Source: Sphingopyxis sp. (GTDB lineage: Bacteria; Pseudomonadota; Alphaproteobacteria; Sphingomonadales; Sphingomonadaceae). From it: a stretch of DNA of 37,440 nucleotides. A program made the position numbers and the translations under genes. Positions 18,221 through 26,237 of this stretch are shown here, in pieces (position 1 is the stretch's first letter; each line of letters begins with the position of its first letter). The stretch is taken from positions 1 through 37,440 of the forward strand of contig JAEMRT010000048.1 of the NCBI GenBank assembly GCA_016463225.1, given 5' to 3'. Under the pieces are notes generated by a model, which searched no databases, had not been told where the DNA came from, and worked only from the letters and a program-made list of their open reading frames with translations.

Positions 18221-20200
18221 ATGAGTCACGATTTGTTCGACGCCGCGACCCCGACAACCGAGAGCTACAACGCCTCGCAGATTGAGGTGCTGGAGGGGCT
18301 GGAGCCCGTTCGCCGCCGCCCCGGCATGTATATTGGCGGCACCGATGAGCGGGCCCTGCACCACCTCGCCGCCGAAGTCATCGACAACAGCATGGACGAG
18401 GCCGTGGCGGGCCACGCCAACCGCATCGAAGTGACGCTTGATGTCGGCAACCGGCTGACCGTCACCGACAATGGCCGCGGTATCCCGATCGATCCGCATC
18501 CCAAGTTCCCCGGCAAATCGGCGCTCGAGGTCATCATGACCACGCTCCATTCGGGCGGCAAGTTCGAGGGCAAGGCATATGCCACATCGGGCGGCCTGCA
18601 CGGCGTCGGGATCAGCGTCGTCAATGCCTTGTCGAGCGAAACCGAGATCGAGGTCGCGCGCAGCAAGTTACTCTACCGCCAGCGCTTCGCCCGCGGCGCC
18701 CCCGTCGGCGGGCTCGAAGAGCTTGGCCCCACACCCAACCGCCGCGGCACCAGCGTTTCCTTTATTCCTGACCCCGAAATCTTCGGCGATCATCAGCGTT
18801 TCAAACCGCAGCGCCTCTACCGCATGGCGCGCTCGAAAGCCTATTTGTTCGCGGGCGTCGAAATCCGCTGGAAATGCGCGCCCGAACTGATCGGCGACGA
18901 CACACCCGCGGAGGCGACATTCCAGTTTCCCGGCGGCCTTGCCGACCATCTGAAGGAACAGATCGGTACGCGCGAATGTGCGACCGCCGAACCGTTCATC
19001 GGCCGCCAGGATTTTCCGGGCGATCAGGGCCGCGCCGAATGGGCGATCGCCTGGCCCTTGTGGTCCGACGGCAGCTATTCTTGGTACTGCAACACCATCC
19101 CGACCCCCGCCGGTGGCACCCACGAAGCGGGGCTGCGCTCGGCACTGACCAAGGGTTTACGCGGTTTTGGCGAGCTGATCGGGCAAAAGAAAGCGGCGCA
19201 AATCACCGCCGAGGACGTCTTCAACGGCGGCGAGATGATGCTGTCGGTGTTCATCCGCGATCCGCAATTCCAGAGCCAGACCAAGGATCGTCTGTCGAGC
19301 CCTGAAGCCACGCGCTTCGTCGAAAACGCCGTGCGCGACCATTTCGACCATTTCCTGTCGGACAATATGGATCGCGGCCGCGCGCTGCTCGGGCTGATCC
19401 TCGACCGCATGGACGAGCGGCTGAAACGCAAGGCGGAACGCGAGGTCAAGCGCAAGACCGCGACCAGCGGCCGCAAGCTGCGCCTGCCCGGAAAGCTCAC
19501 AGACTGTGCCAACGACGGCCCCGAAGGCACGGAATTGTTTATCGTGGAGGGCGACAGTGCCGGCGGCAGCGCCAAACAGGCGCGTAACCGCAAGACGCAG
19601 GCGATCCTGCCAATCCGCGGCAAGATCCTGAACGTCGCAAGCGCCAGCAACGACAAGATCCGCGCCAATCAGGAAATTGCCGACCTGGCGCTCGCGCTGG
19701 GCTGCGGGATGCGCAAGGATTGCGATGCTGACCGGCTGCGCTACGAAAAAATCGTGATTATGACCGATGCCGATGTCGACGGCGCGCATATCGCGACCTT
19801 GCTGATGACCTTTTTCTTCCAGGAAATGCCCGACATCGTCCGAAAAGGGCATGTCTATCTCGCACAGCCGCCGCTTTACCGGCTGACCGCCGGCAATGTG
19901 ACGACCTACGCCCGCGATGACGCGCACCGCGCCGAGATCGAAGCGAAGCAATTCAAGGGCAAGAAGGTCGATGTCGGCCGCTTCAAGGGGCTGGGCGAGA
20001 TGAACCCGAATCAGCTCAAGGAAACGACGATGGATCCGGCGACGCGCTCGATGCTGCGCGTTACCCTGCCGCAGGAATATGAGGAGCGGCATCTGGTCAA
20101 GGATCTGGTCGACCGGCTGATGGGCAAACACCCCGAACACCGCTTCCAGTTCATTCAGGCGAACGCCGCGACGCTCGATGAGGCGGCGATCGACGCTTAG
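18221..20200 (+). CDS. parE: DNA topoisomerase IV subunit B
   Basis: A 659-residue type IIA topoisomerase ATPase subunit; with ParC it decatenates daughter chromosomes. The GHKL ATPase shows EVIDNSMDEAVAGHA (catalytic Glu and Asn), VTDNGRGIPI and GGLHGVGISVVNAL. The TOPRIM domain has EGDSAGGSAKQARNRKTQAI (E443) and DADVDGAH (D516, D518, D520). The C-terminus ends in the GLGEMNPNQLKETTMDP region and VKDLVDRLMGKHPEHRFQFI. Length, RKTQAILPIRGKILNV and the lack of GyrB-type insertions favour ParE over GyrB. ATG 18221 has no clear ribosome site. The coding stop overlaps a possible GTG start of the next gene. Confidence 0.93.
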   Translation: MSHDLFDAATPTTESYNASQIEVLEGLEPVRRRPGMYIGGTDERALHHLAAEVIDNSMDEAVAGHANRIEVTLDVGNRLTVTDNGRGIPIDPHPKFPGKSALEVIMTTLHSGGKFEGKAYATSGGLHGVGISVVNALSSETEIEVARSKLLYRQRFARGAPVGGLEELGPTPNRRGTSVSFIPDPEIFGDHQRFKPQRLYRMARSKAYLFAGVEIRWKCAPELIGDDTPAEATFQFPGGLADHLKEQIGTRECATAEPFIGRQDFPGDQGRAEWAIAWPLWSDGSYSWYCNTIPTPAGGTHEAGLRSALTKGLRGFGELIGQKKAAQITAEDVFNGGEMMLSVFIRDPQFQSQTKDRLSSPEATRFVENAVRDHFDHFLSDNMDRGRALLGLILDRMDERLKRKAEREVKRKTATSGRKLRLPGKLTDCANDGPEGTELFIVEGDSAGGSAKQARNRKTQAILPIRGKILNVASASNDKIRANQEIADLALALGCGMRKDCDADRLRYEKIVIMTDADVDGAHIATLLMTFFFQEMPDIVRKGHVYLAQPPLYRLTAGNVTTYARDDAHRAEIEAKQFKGKKVDVGRFKGLGEMNPNQLKETTMDPATRSMLRVTLPQEYEERHLVKDLVDRLMGKHPEHRFQFIQANAATLDEAAIDA

Positions 20201-20220
20201 TGCCCGCCAAAGAGGTGGAG

Positions 20221-21534
20221 ATGATCTGCAAGTCTGCCTTCGCTGCGCTTCTGATGGTCCTGTCACCACCGATGGCGGCAATCGCCGCGCAATCGCCGGA
20301 CACAGCGGCCGCAACGACGACAACGGCGTTCGATCGACGCGCGGAGCAGCTGGTCGACATGCTCAACGGCGAGGTCGCCTTTGCCGACTATTTCGATCCG
20401 ACCTTTCAGGCGGCTTTACCTAAGGCACAGTTCAAGGCAATGACCGCCAGTCTGATCGCGCAATATGGCAAGCCGATTGCGGTCGAAAACGCGACCTCGA
20501 ACGATGGGCGCTCGGGATCGCTGTCGCTGCGGTTTGAAAAGGGTGTGGGCGCGGTGATACTAGACGTTGGCGCGGGCGACGACGCGCGGGTGATCGGCCT
20601 GCGGCTCACCGGCTTCGAGATGGCGAACGACAGTTTCGCCAAGGTCGCCGCCGAAATTGCATCGTTGCCCGGCGCAACCGGATTTCTGGTGGCTGAGCTG
20701 GACGGCGCCACGATCCGCCCGCTCGCAGCGGCAAACGCAGACCGCCAGTTCGCGGTCGGCTCGACCTTCAAACTCTATATCCTCGATGAACTGGCGGCGC
20801 AGGTGGCGGCCAAGAAGCGCCGCTGGTCCGACGTCGCGTCGCTGTCACACCTCAGCTTTTCATCGATAGGCACCGCGAACTGGCCAAGGGATACGCCGGT
20901 GACGCTCCAGAGCCTCGCCAACTGGATGATTTCGGTCAGCGACAACAGCGCGACCGACACGCTGATCCACCTGCTGGGTCGCGACGCGATCGAGGCGCGG
21001 ATGCGTGCCGCAGGGCATAGCGCACCGTCGCGCAACATTCCGTTCCTGACCACGGTCGAGGCCTTCGCGCTCAAGGGCAACAACTTCGAAAGCGAGCGGA
21101 CCGCCTTTGTCACGGGCGACGACACGGCGCAGCGCAAGCTGATTGACGCCAATCAAACCCGGTTTACCCTCGCCAATGTTGACGGCGTGAGCTTTGCTGG
21201 CGGCCCGCGCTTTATCGACAGTCTCGAATGGTTCGCCAGCCCCAACGACGTCGCAAGGTTGATGGTCGACCTGCGCAACCGCAATTCGCCGACCGCGATG
21301 GCGGCGATGGCGATCAATCCGGGCGTAAATCCCGGCGCGACCAGGGATTGGACGTGGCTCGGCTACAAGGGTGGGTCCGAACTCGGAGTGATTTCGATGA
21401 GCCTGCTCGGTCAGCGCAAGTCCGACGGCAAGTGGTTCGTCGTCACCGCGAGCTGGAACAACCCCGCGGCACCGGTGGCCACCGACACGCTCATCGGGCT
21501 GGTCACGCGTCTGCTGGCGCTGGCGGCGAAATAG
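20221..21534 (+). CDS. Exported serine hydrolase of class A beta-lactamase/PBP fold
   Basis: A 437-residue secreted protein. A signal peptide (about 1-24, MICKSAFAALLMVLS...AAIAAQ) is followed by a small alpha/beta domain (about 35-140, LNGEVAFADYFDPTF) resembling DUF3887-type domains, then the penicillin-recognising hydrolase domain. Active-site motifs: S181-T-F-K184 (SxxK), S240-D-N242 (SDN) and K383-G-G385 (KTG-like, with G for T). I do not see a clear ExxLN omega-loop motif, so efficient beta-lactam hydrolysis is doubtful. Peptidoglycan or ester hydrolysis is as likely. The start is chosen for the signal peptide and AGAGG at 20211; a GTG at 20200 overlapping the parE stop would add seven residues. 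It is probably read through from parE. Confidence 0.85.
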   Translation: MICKSAFAALLMVLSPPMAAIAAQSPDTAAATTTTAFDRRAEQLVDMLNGEVAFADYFDPTFQAALPKAQFKAMTASLIAQYGKPIAVENATSNDGRSGSLSLRFEKGVGAVILDVGAGDDARVIGLRLTGFEMANDSFAKVAAEIASLPGATGFLVAELDGATIRPLAAANADRQFAVGSTFKLYILDELAAQVAAKKRRWSDVASLSHLSFSSIGTANWPRDTPVTLQSLANWMISVSDNSATDTLIHLLGRDAIEARMRAAGHSAPSRNIPFLTTVEAFALKGNNFESERTAFVTGDDTAQRKLIDANQTRFTLANVDGVSFAGGPRFIDSLEWFASPNDVARLMVDLRNRNSPTAMAAMAINPGVNPGATRDWTWLGYKGGSELGVISMSLLGQRKSDGKWFVVTASWNNPAAPVATDTLIGLVTRLLALAAK

Positions 21535-21554
21535 TCGCCTGCCGGGCGATGTGT

Positions 21555-22346
21555 TTACGACGTCAACGCGGCGACCAGCGCCTTGACCTTCGCCTGCCGC
21601 CATTGCGGGGTCGGTGCGACCAGCCAGTAACCGCGCTTCACCGCGACGAACTCGCCGATCTGCCGCACCCGCCCCGACGCAATATCGGCCTCGGCCAGCA
21701 TCGCGGGGACATTCGCATGGCCCAGCCCATTGGCCGCGGCGTCAATCGCCAGCCCGGCATCGCCCAGCCGTAGCGCCGGTTCGCCGTCGGCGACCGGGCA
21801 GCCCGGCCAGGCGATCCGCGTGTCGCTGGCGCTGCCTGGACCGGCGACGGTCACCATCAGCGCCTCGGCGAGCGAAACGCCTTCATGCTCGCCGACACCA
21901 TCGGACCAGAAAATCGCGAGATCGAGATTGGCCTCGGTAAAGTCGATCCCGCCGTCGGCCGACACCAGCGTAAATCGTACATCGGGCGCCTGCTGGCTGT
22001 AACGCGCCAGCCGCGGCGCCAGCCATTTGGCGGTGAGGTCGCGCGGCGCGGCGATCGTTAGCGATTGCGACGATTGCCCCGCCTGCATCGCGCGCACCGA
22101 TTCTTCGAACTGCAAGAACCCCTGCCGCAGCGCATCGAGCCCTGCTTCGGCTTCGCCGGTGAGTTCCAGCCCTTTCGGCGTCCGGCGAAACAGCACCACG
22201 CCGAGCATATCCTCGAGCGCGCGAATCTGCTGCCCAACCGCGGCGGGCGTCACCGCCAGCTCGTCGGCGGCGCGCGTAAAGCTGAGGTGCCGGGCCGCGG
22301 CGTCGAACACGCGCAGGGCGTTCAACGGCAGGTGCGTGCGCTTCAT
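21555..22346 (-). CDS. LysR-family transcriptional regulator (GcvA-like)
   Basis: A 263-residue regulator, somewhat short for the usual 290-310. The winged helix-turn-helix is intact in the first 65 residues: LNALRVFDAAARHLSFTRAA, DELAVTPAAVGQQIRALED, LFRRTPKGLELT. A shortened periplasmic-binding-like effector domain follows (LTIAAPRDLTAKWLAPRLAR, LDLAIFWSDG). The N-terminal pattern matches the GcvA/AmpR branch. It overlaps the apaG stop by four bases (ATGA), so it is translated as the last gene of the metZ-apaG run rather than divergently from its target, as LysR genes usually are. The target is unknown; sulfur or methionine genes are a contextual guess. Confidence 0.88.
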   Translation of the reverse strand: MKRTHLPLNALRVFDAAARHLSFTRAADELAVTPAAVGQQIRALEDMLGVVLFRRTPKGLELTGEAEAGLDALRQGFLQFEESVRAMQAGQSSQSLTIAAPRDLTAKWLAPRLARYSQQAPDVRFTLVSADGGIDFTEANLDLAIFWSDGVGEHEGVSLAEALMVTVAGPGSASDTRIAWPGCPVADGEPALRLGDAGLAIDAAANGLGHANVPAMLAEADIASGRVRQIGEFVAVKRGYWLVAPTPQWRQAKVKALVAALTS

Positions 22347-22744
22347 GCCGCGGTCGCAGGCGCCACGAGCGGGAAATGCGGGATGGCGATCAGCATTTGC
22401 GATCCCTCGCCCAGTTCCATCGTGTAGCTACCGACCATCGATCCTTCGGGGGTCGGGAGCGGACAGCCCGAAACATAGTCATAGGCGCCGCCCGGCGCGA
22501 TTAGCGGCTGTTCGCCGACGACGCCCTCGCCCTCGACTTCGCTGATCTGGCCGCGCCCGTCGCTGATCCGCCAGTGGCGGCTGATCAGCTGGACCGAGAC
22601 ATCCCCATGATTCTCGACCCGGACATGATAGGCCCAGAACCAGCGCCCGAGCGCCGGATGCGACTGTTCGGGCAGATAGCTGACCGAGACGCGCACGGTG
22701 ACGGGACCAGTGGTTGCCGCAAAGGGGAAGAAGGAGTCGATCAT
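22343..22744 (-). CDS. apaG: ApaG (Co2+/Mg2+ efflux-associated protein)
   Basis: A 133-residue single-domain ApaG with a fibronectin III-like fold; genetic data in enterobacteria link it to Co2+ resistance and Mg2+ efflux, and the biochemical role is unresolved. Conserved segments are VRVSVSYLPEQSHPALGRWF, YHVRVENHG, VQLISRHWRISDG, GEGVVGEQPLIAPGGAYDYV and VGSYTM. Length equals the family norm. ATG 22744 is 17 bases after the metZ stop. The ribosome site is weak. The gene overlaps the following LysR gene by ATGA, indicating coupling. The longer upstream frame is the shadow of metZ. Confidence 0.93.
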   Translation of the reverse strand: MIDSFFPFAATTGPVTVRVSVSYLPEQSHPALGRWFWAYHVRVENHGDVSVQLISRHWRISDGRGQISEVEGEGVVGEQPLIAPGGAYDYVSGCPLPTPEGSMVGSYTMELGEGSQMLIAIPHFPLVAPATAA

Positions 22745-22761
22745 CGTGCCCACAGCGTCGC

Positions 22762-23967
22762 TCAAAGCCCGACCCTGGTCAATGCCTGGTCCAGATCGGC
22801 GATCAGGTCGCGCGGATCCTCCAGTCCGATATTGATCCGCAGCATGCCCTCGACCACCCCCATATCGGCGCGCGCTTCGGCGCTGACGCTGTAGTGGGTG
22901 GTCGATGCCGGGTGGCAGCACAGGCTGCGCGAATCGCCGATATTGTTCGAAATATCGACGAGTTCGAGCGCGTTGAGCAGCGCCATCGCCTGTTTGCGGT
23001 CTTCGAGAATGAACGAGAAGATCGGCCCGCACGCCTCCATCTGGCTCATCGCCAGATTATGTTGCGGATGGCTCGCGAGTCCCGGGTGAAGCATCTTCGG
23101 CACCCGCTTTTCGACGAATTTTCCGACCGCCAGTGCGTTTTCCGACTGACGCCGCGCGCGCAGATCAAGCGTTTCGAGCCCTTTCAGCACCACCCACGCG
23201 TTGAACGGCGACAGGTTTGGCCCGGTGTTGCGCTGGAACGGCAGCAGCACGTCGTTGATGAACTTCTCGGTGCCACAAACAGCGCCGGCGAGCACGCGCC
23301 CCTGCCCCTCCATCAGTTTCGTCGCCGAATAGGCAACGACGTCGGCACCGAAATCGAGCGGCCGTTGCAGCACTGCAGTCGCAAACGCATTGTCGACAAC
23401 CGATGTAATACCATGCGCCCGGGCCACACCGCAGACATGCTTCATATCGACGATGTCCATCGTCGGATTGGCGGGGGTTTCAAAGAAGAACACCTTGGTG
23501 TTTGGCTGGATCGCGCGTTCCCACGCGTCATTGTCGCGCCCGTCGATCACCGTCGTTTCAATCCCGAAGCGCGGACACAGCTGGTCGACCAGCCAGCGGC
23601 ACGATCCAAACGCCGCCTTGGCCGCGACAATATGATCGCCCGCCGACAGCTGGCACAGCAGTGCCGTGGTCATTGCCGCCATGCCCGTCGCTTGCGTCCG
23701 GCACGCCTCGGCGCCCTCCATCAGCGCGATACGCTCTTCGAGCATCGCCACCGTCGGGTTCTGGAGCCGCGAATAGGTCATGCCCTGCGCTTCGCCCGCA
23801 AAGCGCGCCGCGACCGTCTCGGCATCGTCATAGGTATAGCCCGACGTCAGGAACAACGCCTCTGACGTCTCGCCATGCTCGCTGCGCCAGGTGCCACCGC
23901 GCACCGCCTGTGTCGCGGGGTGCCAGTGGCGGGTGGTGTTGCGATCGAAGCCCGTGGTTTTTTTCAT
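22762..23967 (-). CDS. metZ: O-succinylhomoserine sulfhydrylase
   Basis: A 401-residue PLP enzyme of the Cys/Met metabolism family, forming homocysteine directly from O-succinylhomoserine and sulfide. It shows HPATQAVRGGTWRSEHGETS, the phosphate-binding/substrate loop YSRLQNPTVAMLEERI, ETPANPTMDIVD, VVDNAFATAVLQRPL and the PLP lysine K217 in YSATKLMEGQGR. The TSGYTYDDAE and GTW signatures favour MetZ over MetB or MetC. The start at 23967 is five bases after the leuB stop, so it belongs to the same message; there is no room for a SAM riboswitch. The extended frame to 24051 lies inside leuB and is a shadow. Confidence 0.92.
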   Translation of the reverse strand: MKKTTGFDRNTTRHWHPATQAVRGGTWRSEHGETSEALFLTSGYTYDDAETVAARFAGEAQGMTYSRLQNPTVAMLEERIALMEGAEACRTQATGMAAMTTALLCQLSAGDHIVAAKAAFGSCRWLVDQLCPRFGIETTVIDGRDNDAWERAIQPNTKVFFFETPANPTMDIVDMKHVCGVARAHGITSVVDNAFATAVLQRPLDFGADVVAYSATKLMEGQGRVLAGAVCGTEKFINDVLLPFQRNTGPNLSPFNAWVVLKGLETLDLRARRQSENALAVGKFVEKRVPKMLHPGLASHPQHNLAMSQMEACGPIFSFILEDRKQAMALLNALELVDISNNIGDSRSLCCHPASTTHYSVSAEARADMGVVEGMLRINIGLEDPRDLIADLDQALTRVGL

Positions 23968-23972
23968 TCCAT

Positions 23973-25019
23973 CTATCCGTTCAAAGCCGAAACAACCGCG
24001 TCGCCCAGTGCTGCCGTTCCCATAGTGCCGCCCAGGTCGGCGCCGCGGCACCCGTCGCTCAGCACCTTTGCGACCGCCGCCTCGATCCGCGCCGCGCTTG
24101 CTTCGTCACCGCCGGAATGGCGCAGCAGCATCGCGAGCGACAGGATCATCGCCAGCGGATTGGCGACACCCTGTCCCGCAATATCGGGGGCGCTACCGTG
24201 GATGGGCTCGTAGAGCCCTTGCGTGCCTTCGCTCAGCGACGCCGAAGCGAGCAGACCAATCGACCCGACGCACATCGACGCCTGATCGGATAATATGTCG
24301 CCGAACAGATTGCCGGTGACGACGACGTCGAACTGGCCGGGGTTGCGGACCAGCTGCATCGCGGCATTGTCGACATACATATGACTGAGCGCGACGTCGG
24401 GATAGTCGCCCGCAACCTCGATCACCACGTCGCGCCACAGCTGCGACGTTTCCAGCACATTCGCCTTGTCGACCGAACACAGCCGCCCGCGCCGCCCCTG
24501 CGCCGCACGGAACGCGACATGCGCGATGCGGCGCACCTCGTTCTCGCTATACGCCATGATGTCATAGCCTTCGCGCTGCCCATCGGCGGTCGTGCGCGTT
24601 CCCTTTTCGCCGAAATAGACGTCGCCGTTGAGTTCGCGCACGATCAGCAGATCGATTGCCGACGCGACTTCGGGGCGCAGCGCCGAGCTGTCTTCCAGCC
24701 CGGCGAACATTTTGGCGGGGCGGAGATTGGCAAACAGGCCAAGTTCGGCGCGCAGGCCGAGGATCGCCTGTTCGGGGCGCAAATGGCGCTCGACATTGTC
24801 GAAGCGCGGATCGCCGACGGCGCCGAACAGGATGGCATCCGCGGCTTTCGCCTTCGCCAGTGTCTCGGGCGGCAGCGGATGGCCGGTCGCTGCATAGGCC
24901 GCGCCGCCAACCAGCGCACGATCAAGCGTCACGGGCAGCGCGAGCGCGGCCAGCACCTTTTCGGCCTCAACCATGATCTCCGGACCGATACCGTCGCCAG
25001 CCAGCAGCAGGATTTTCAA
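23973..25019 (-). CDS. leuB: 3-isopropylmalate dehydrogenase
   Basis: A 348-residue NAD-dependent decarboxylating dehydrogenase of leucine biosynthesis. Family motifs are complete: [26 protein letters not shown] (substrate arginines), [13 protein letters not shown] with the catalytic tyrosine following in GYDIMAYSE, the lysine of [14 protein letters not shown], and the metal site [16 protein letters not shown] binding is at [20 protein letters not shown]. The protein begins [14 protein letters not shown], so the start codon is a TTG at 25019; AAGGG lies about eight to twelve bases before it. It is followed after five bases by metZ, and preceded by recO after 48 bases. Confidence 0.95.
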   Translation of the reverse strand: MKILLLAGDGIGPEIMVEAEKVLAALALPVTLDRALVGGAAYAATGHPLPPETLAKAKAADAILFGAVGDPRFDNVERHLRPEQAILGLRAELGLFANLRPAKMFAGLEDSSALRPEVASAIDLLIVRELNGDVYFGEKGTRTTADGQREGYDIMAYSENEVRRIAHVAFRAAQGRRGRLCSVDKANVLETSQLWRDVVIEVAGDYPDVALSHMYVDNAAMQLVRNPGQFDVVVTGNLFGDILSDQASMCVGSIGLLASASLSEGTQGLYEPIHGSAPDIAGQGVANPLAMILSLAMLLRHSGGDEASAARIEAAVAKVLSDGCRGADLGGTMGTAALGDAVVSALNG

Positions 25020-25042
25020 CTTGTCGCCCTTTCGTGTCTCGC

Positions 25043-25063
25043 CCGCCGCTTAGACAGCGGCGG
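25043..25063. other. Hairpin in the recO-leuB gap
   Basis: CCGCCGCT-tagac-AGCGGCGG forms a perfect eight-base stem 24 bases before the leuB start codon. There is no T-tract. It could attenuate read-through or act as an RNA processing signal ahead of leuB. No leader peptide rich in leucine was found. Confidence 0.45.
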
Positions 25064-25067
25064 CGCG

Positions 25068-25805
25068 TCACGCAACCGCCCTGCCCAGCCGATCGATCAA
25101 TCGCGCCCGCACCGCCAGCAGATCGCGCGCGCGACCGTCAAGCAGGTCGCGGTCGATGAAATGCCCCGTGATCGCCAGTCCGTCGATGACATCGCTCAGC
25201 GACGGAGCCGCATCGGCGCCGCGCAGGAACGGCGGCAGGCACAGCAATCGCTCTTCATAGCCCGCTGCGGCGGCAAAACTCACCGCGCCACCCGACTTCG
25301 GGCTGACGAACGCCAGATCGCTCGCCGCTCCCGTGACCACACATTCGTCAAGATCGAGCCCGAACCCCAGCTCGGCGAGCAACAACAGTTCGTAGCGCGC
25401 CAACGCCGCCGCCCATTGCCTCGCCGACGATGCAACGCCAATCGCATCGAGCAGCCCCGACAGCGCCGAATAGAGCGCCGGATAGGGCTGGCTTTCGGGC
25501 AGGATCGTCGCGGTGACGCTGGTCACCCAGTCGATCGCCGCCGCTGCCAGCGGTTCGGCGAGCAGCGGCGCACGGCTTGCCAGCAGCTCGGCGGTCGCGC
25601 TAGCCAATTGCTCCTCGGTGCGCGCCCGCAGTTCGAGCGCGACCAGATTGCCGGCGATCAATATCGGGCGCAGCCGCGTTGATCGCCCGCCGCGCACATA
25701 GCCCGCGACCAGCCCGGCCTCCTCGGTCAGCGCGCGCAATATCGCCCCATGCTCGCCATGCGCACGCACCGCACAGACGATCGCCGGGGCGGTCAGGCTG
25801 GCCAA
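25068..25805 (-). CDS. recO: DNA repair protein RecO
   Basis: A predicted 245-residue RecO, which anneals single strands and helps RecR load RecA in RecF-pathway repair. The N-terminal OB fold reads [20 protein letters not shown], followed by [18 protein letters not shown] and [11 protein letters not shown]. The helical C-terminal domain contains [20 protein letters not shown] and [20 protein letters not shown]. There is no ATG near the conserved start; TTG 25805, overlapping the last 13 bases of the upstream thioesterase gene, gives the family length. The frame further upstream (to 26030) is arginine/aspartate-rich shadow. The zinc-finger cysteines of some RecO proteins are not apparent here. 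Confidence 0.87.
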   Translation of the reverse strand: MASLTAPAIVCAVRAHGEHGAILRALTEEAGLVAGYVRGGRSTRLRPILIAGNLVALELRARTEEQLASATAELLASRAPLLAEPLAAAAIDWVTSVTATILPESQPYPALYSALSGLLDAIGVASSARQWAAALARYELLLLAELGFGLDLDECVVTGAASDLAFVSPKSGGAVSFAAAAGYEERLLCLPPFLRGADAAPSLSDVIDGLAITGHFIDRDLLDGRARDLLAVRARLIDRLGRAVA

Positions 25806-26185
25806 AGCACCAGCTGCGTCTGTGTCACCAGCGCGACATCGGCGCCGCCCTCGGTCGCGATCCGCGTCTGCCAGACCGATACGCGCTTGCCGATCTTGAC
25901 CGGCGTCGCCTCGCCAATCAGCACCGATCCGACCGGCCCGGCGCCGAGGAAGTTGGTCTTGCTCTCGATCGTCGTCGTCCCGCTGGCACCCTCGGGCAGT
26001 GTCAGAAACGCCCCGACCGCGCCCAGACAATCGGCAAAGGCCATGATCGCGCCGCCATGGACGATCCCGCCCGCGGTACAGATATCCGGGCGCACGGGCA
26101 GCTTACCCGCGACGCGATCCTTGCCGCCTTCGTGGATTGTCACCCCAAGCGTGGCGGCCAAGGGCATCATTGCGGCGAAATCCAT
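25793..26185 (-). CDS. PaaI-type hotdog-fold thioesterase (second copy)
   Basis: A 130-residue hotdog thioesterase, only distantly like the one after gcrA. Active-site region: [20 protein letters not shown] with HGG at about residues 43-45; later [15 protein letters not shown] and [17 protein letters not shown] lies six bases before ATG 26185. The 3' end overlaps recO by 13 bases, so translation is coupled. PaaI relatives release CoA from aromatic or stalled acyl-CoA intermediates; the substrate here is unknown. Confidence 0.86.
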   Translation of the reverse strand: MDFAAMMPLAATLGVTIHEGGKDRVAGKLPVRPDICTAGGIVHGGAIMAFADCLGAVGAFLTLPEGASGTTTIESKTNFLGAGPVGSVLIGEATPVKIGKRVSVWQTRIATEGGADVALVTQTQLVLWPA

Positions 26186-26210
26186 AATATTCCTCTCAAA
26201 CCCGATACGC

Positions 26211-26228
26211 CCTCCCCGGAAGGGGAGG
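26211..26228. other. Short G/C hairpin between uvrC and thioesterase
   Basis: CCTCCCC-ggaa-GGGGAGG, a perfect seven-base stem, lies ten bases past the uvrC stop. No T-tract follows on the minus strand, so read-through from uvrC is likely. It resembles the outer arms of the 4152-4282 element and may be a REP remnant. Confidence 0.5.
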
Positions 26229-26237
26229 TGCTAAAAA

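Noticed and set aside
22714..23865. A 383-codon plus-strand frame over metZ
   Set aside because: Shadow of metZ, which has a complete PLP enzyme motif set on the other strand.
23968..24051. Possible SAM riboswitch before metZ
   Set aside because: In alphaproteobacteria such elements often precede met genes, but here metZ starts five bases after leuB, leaving no leader.
24381..25682. A 433-codon plus-strand open frame over leuB and recO
   Set aside because: Entirely antisense to two well-supported genes, with no ribosome site and shadow-type composition.
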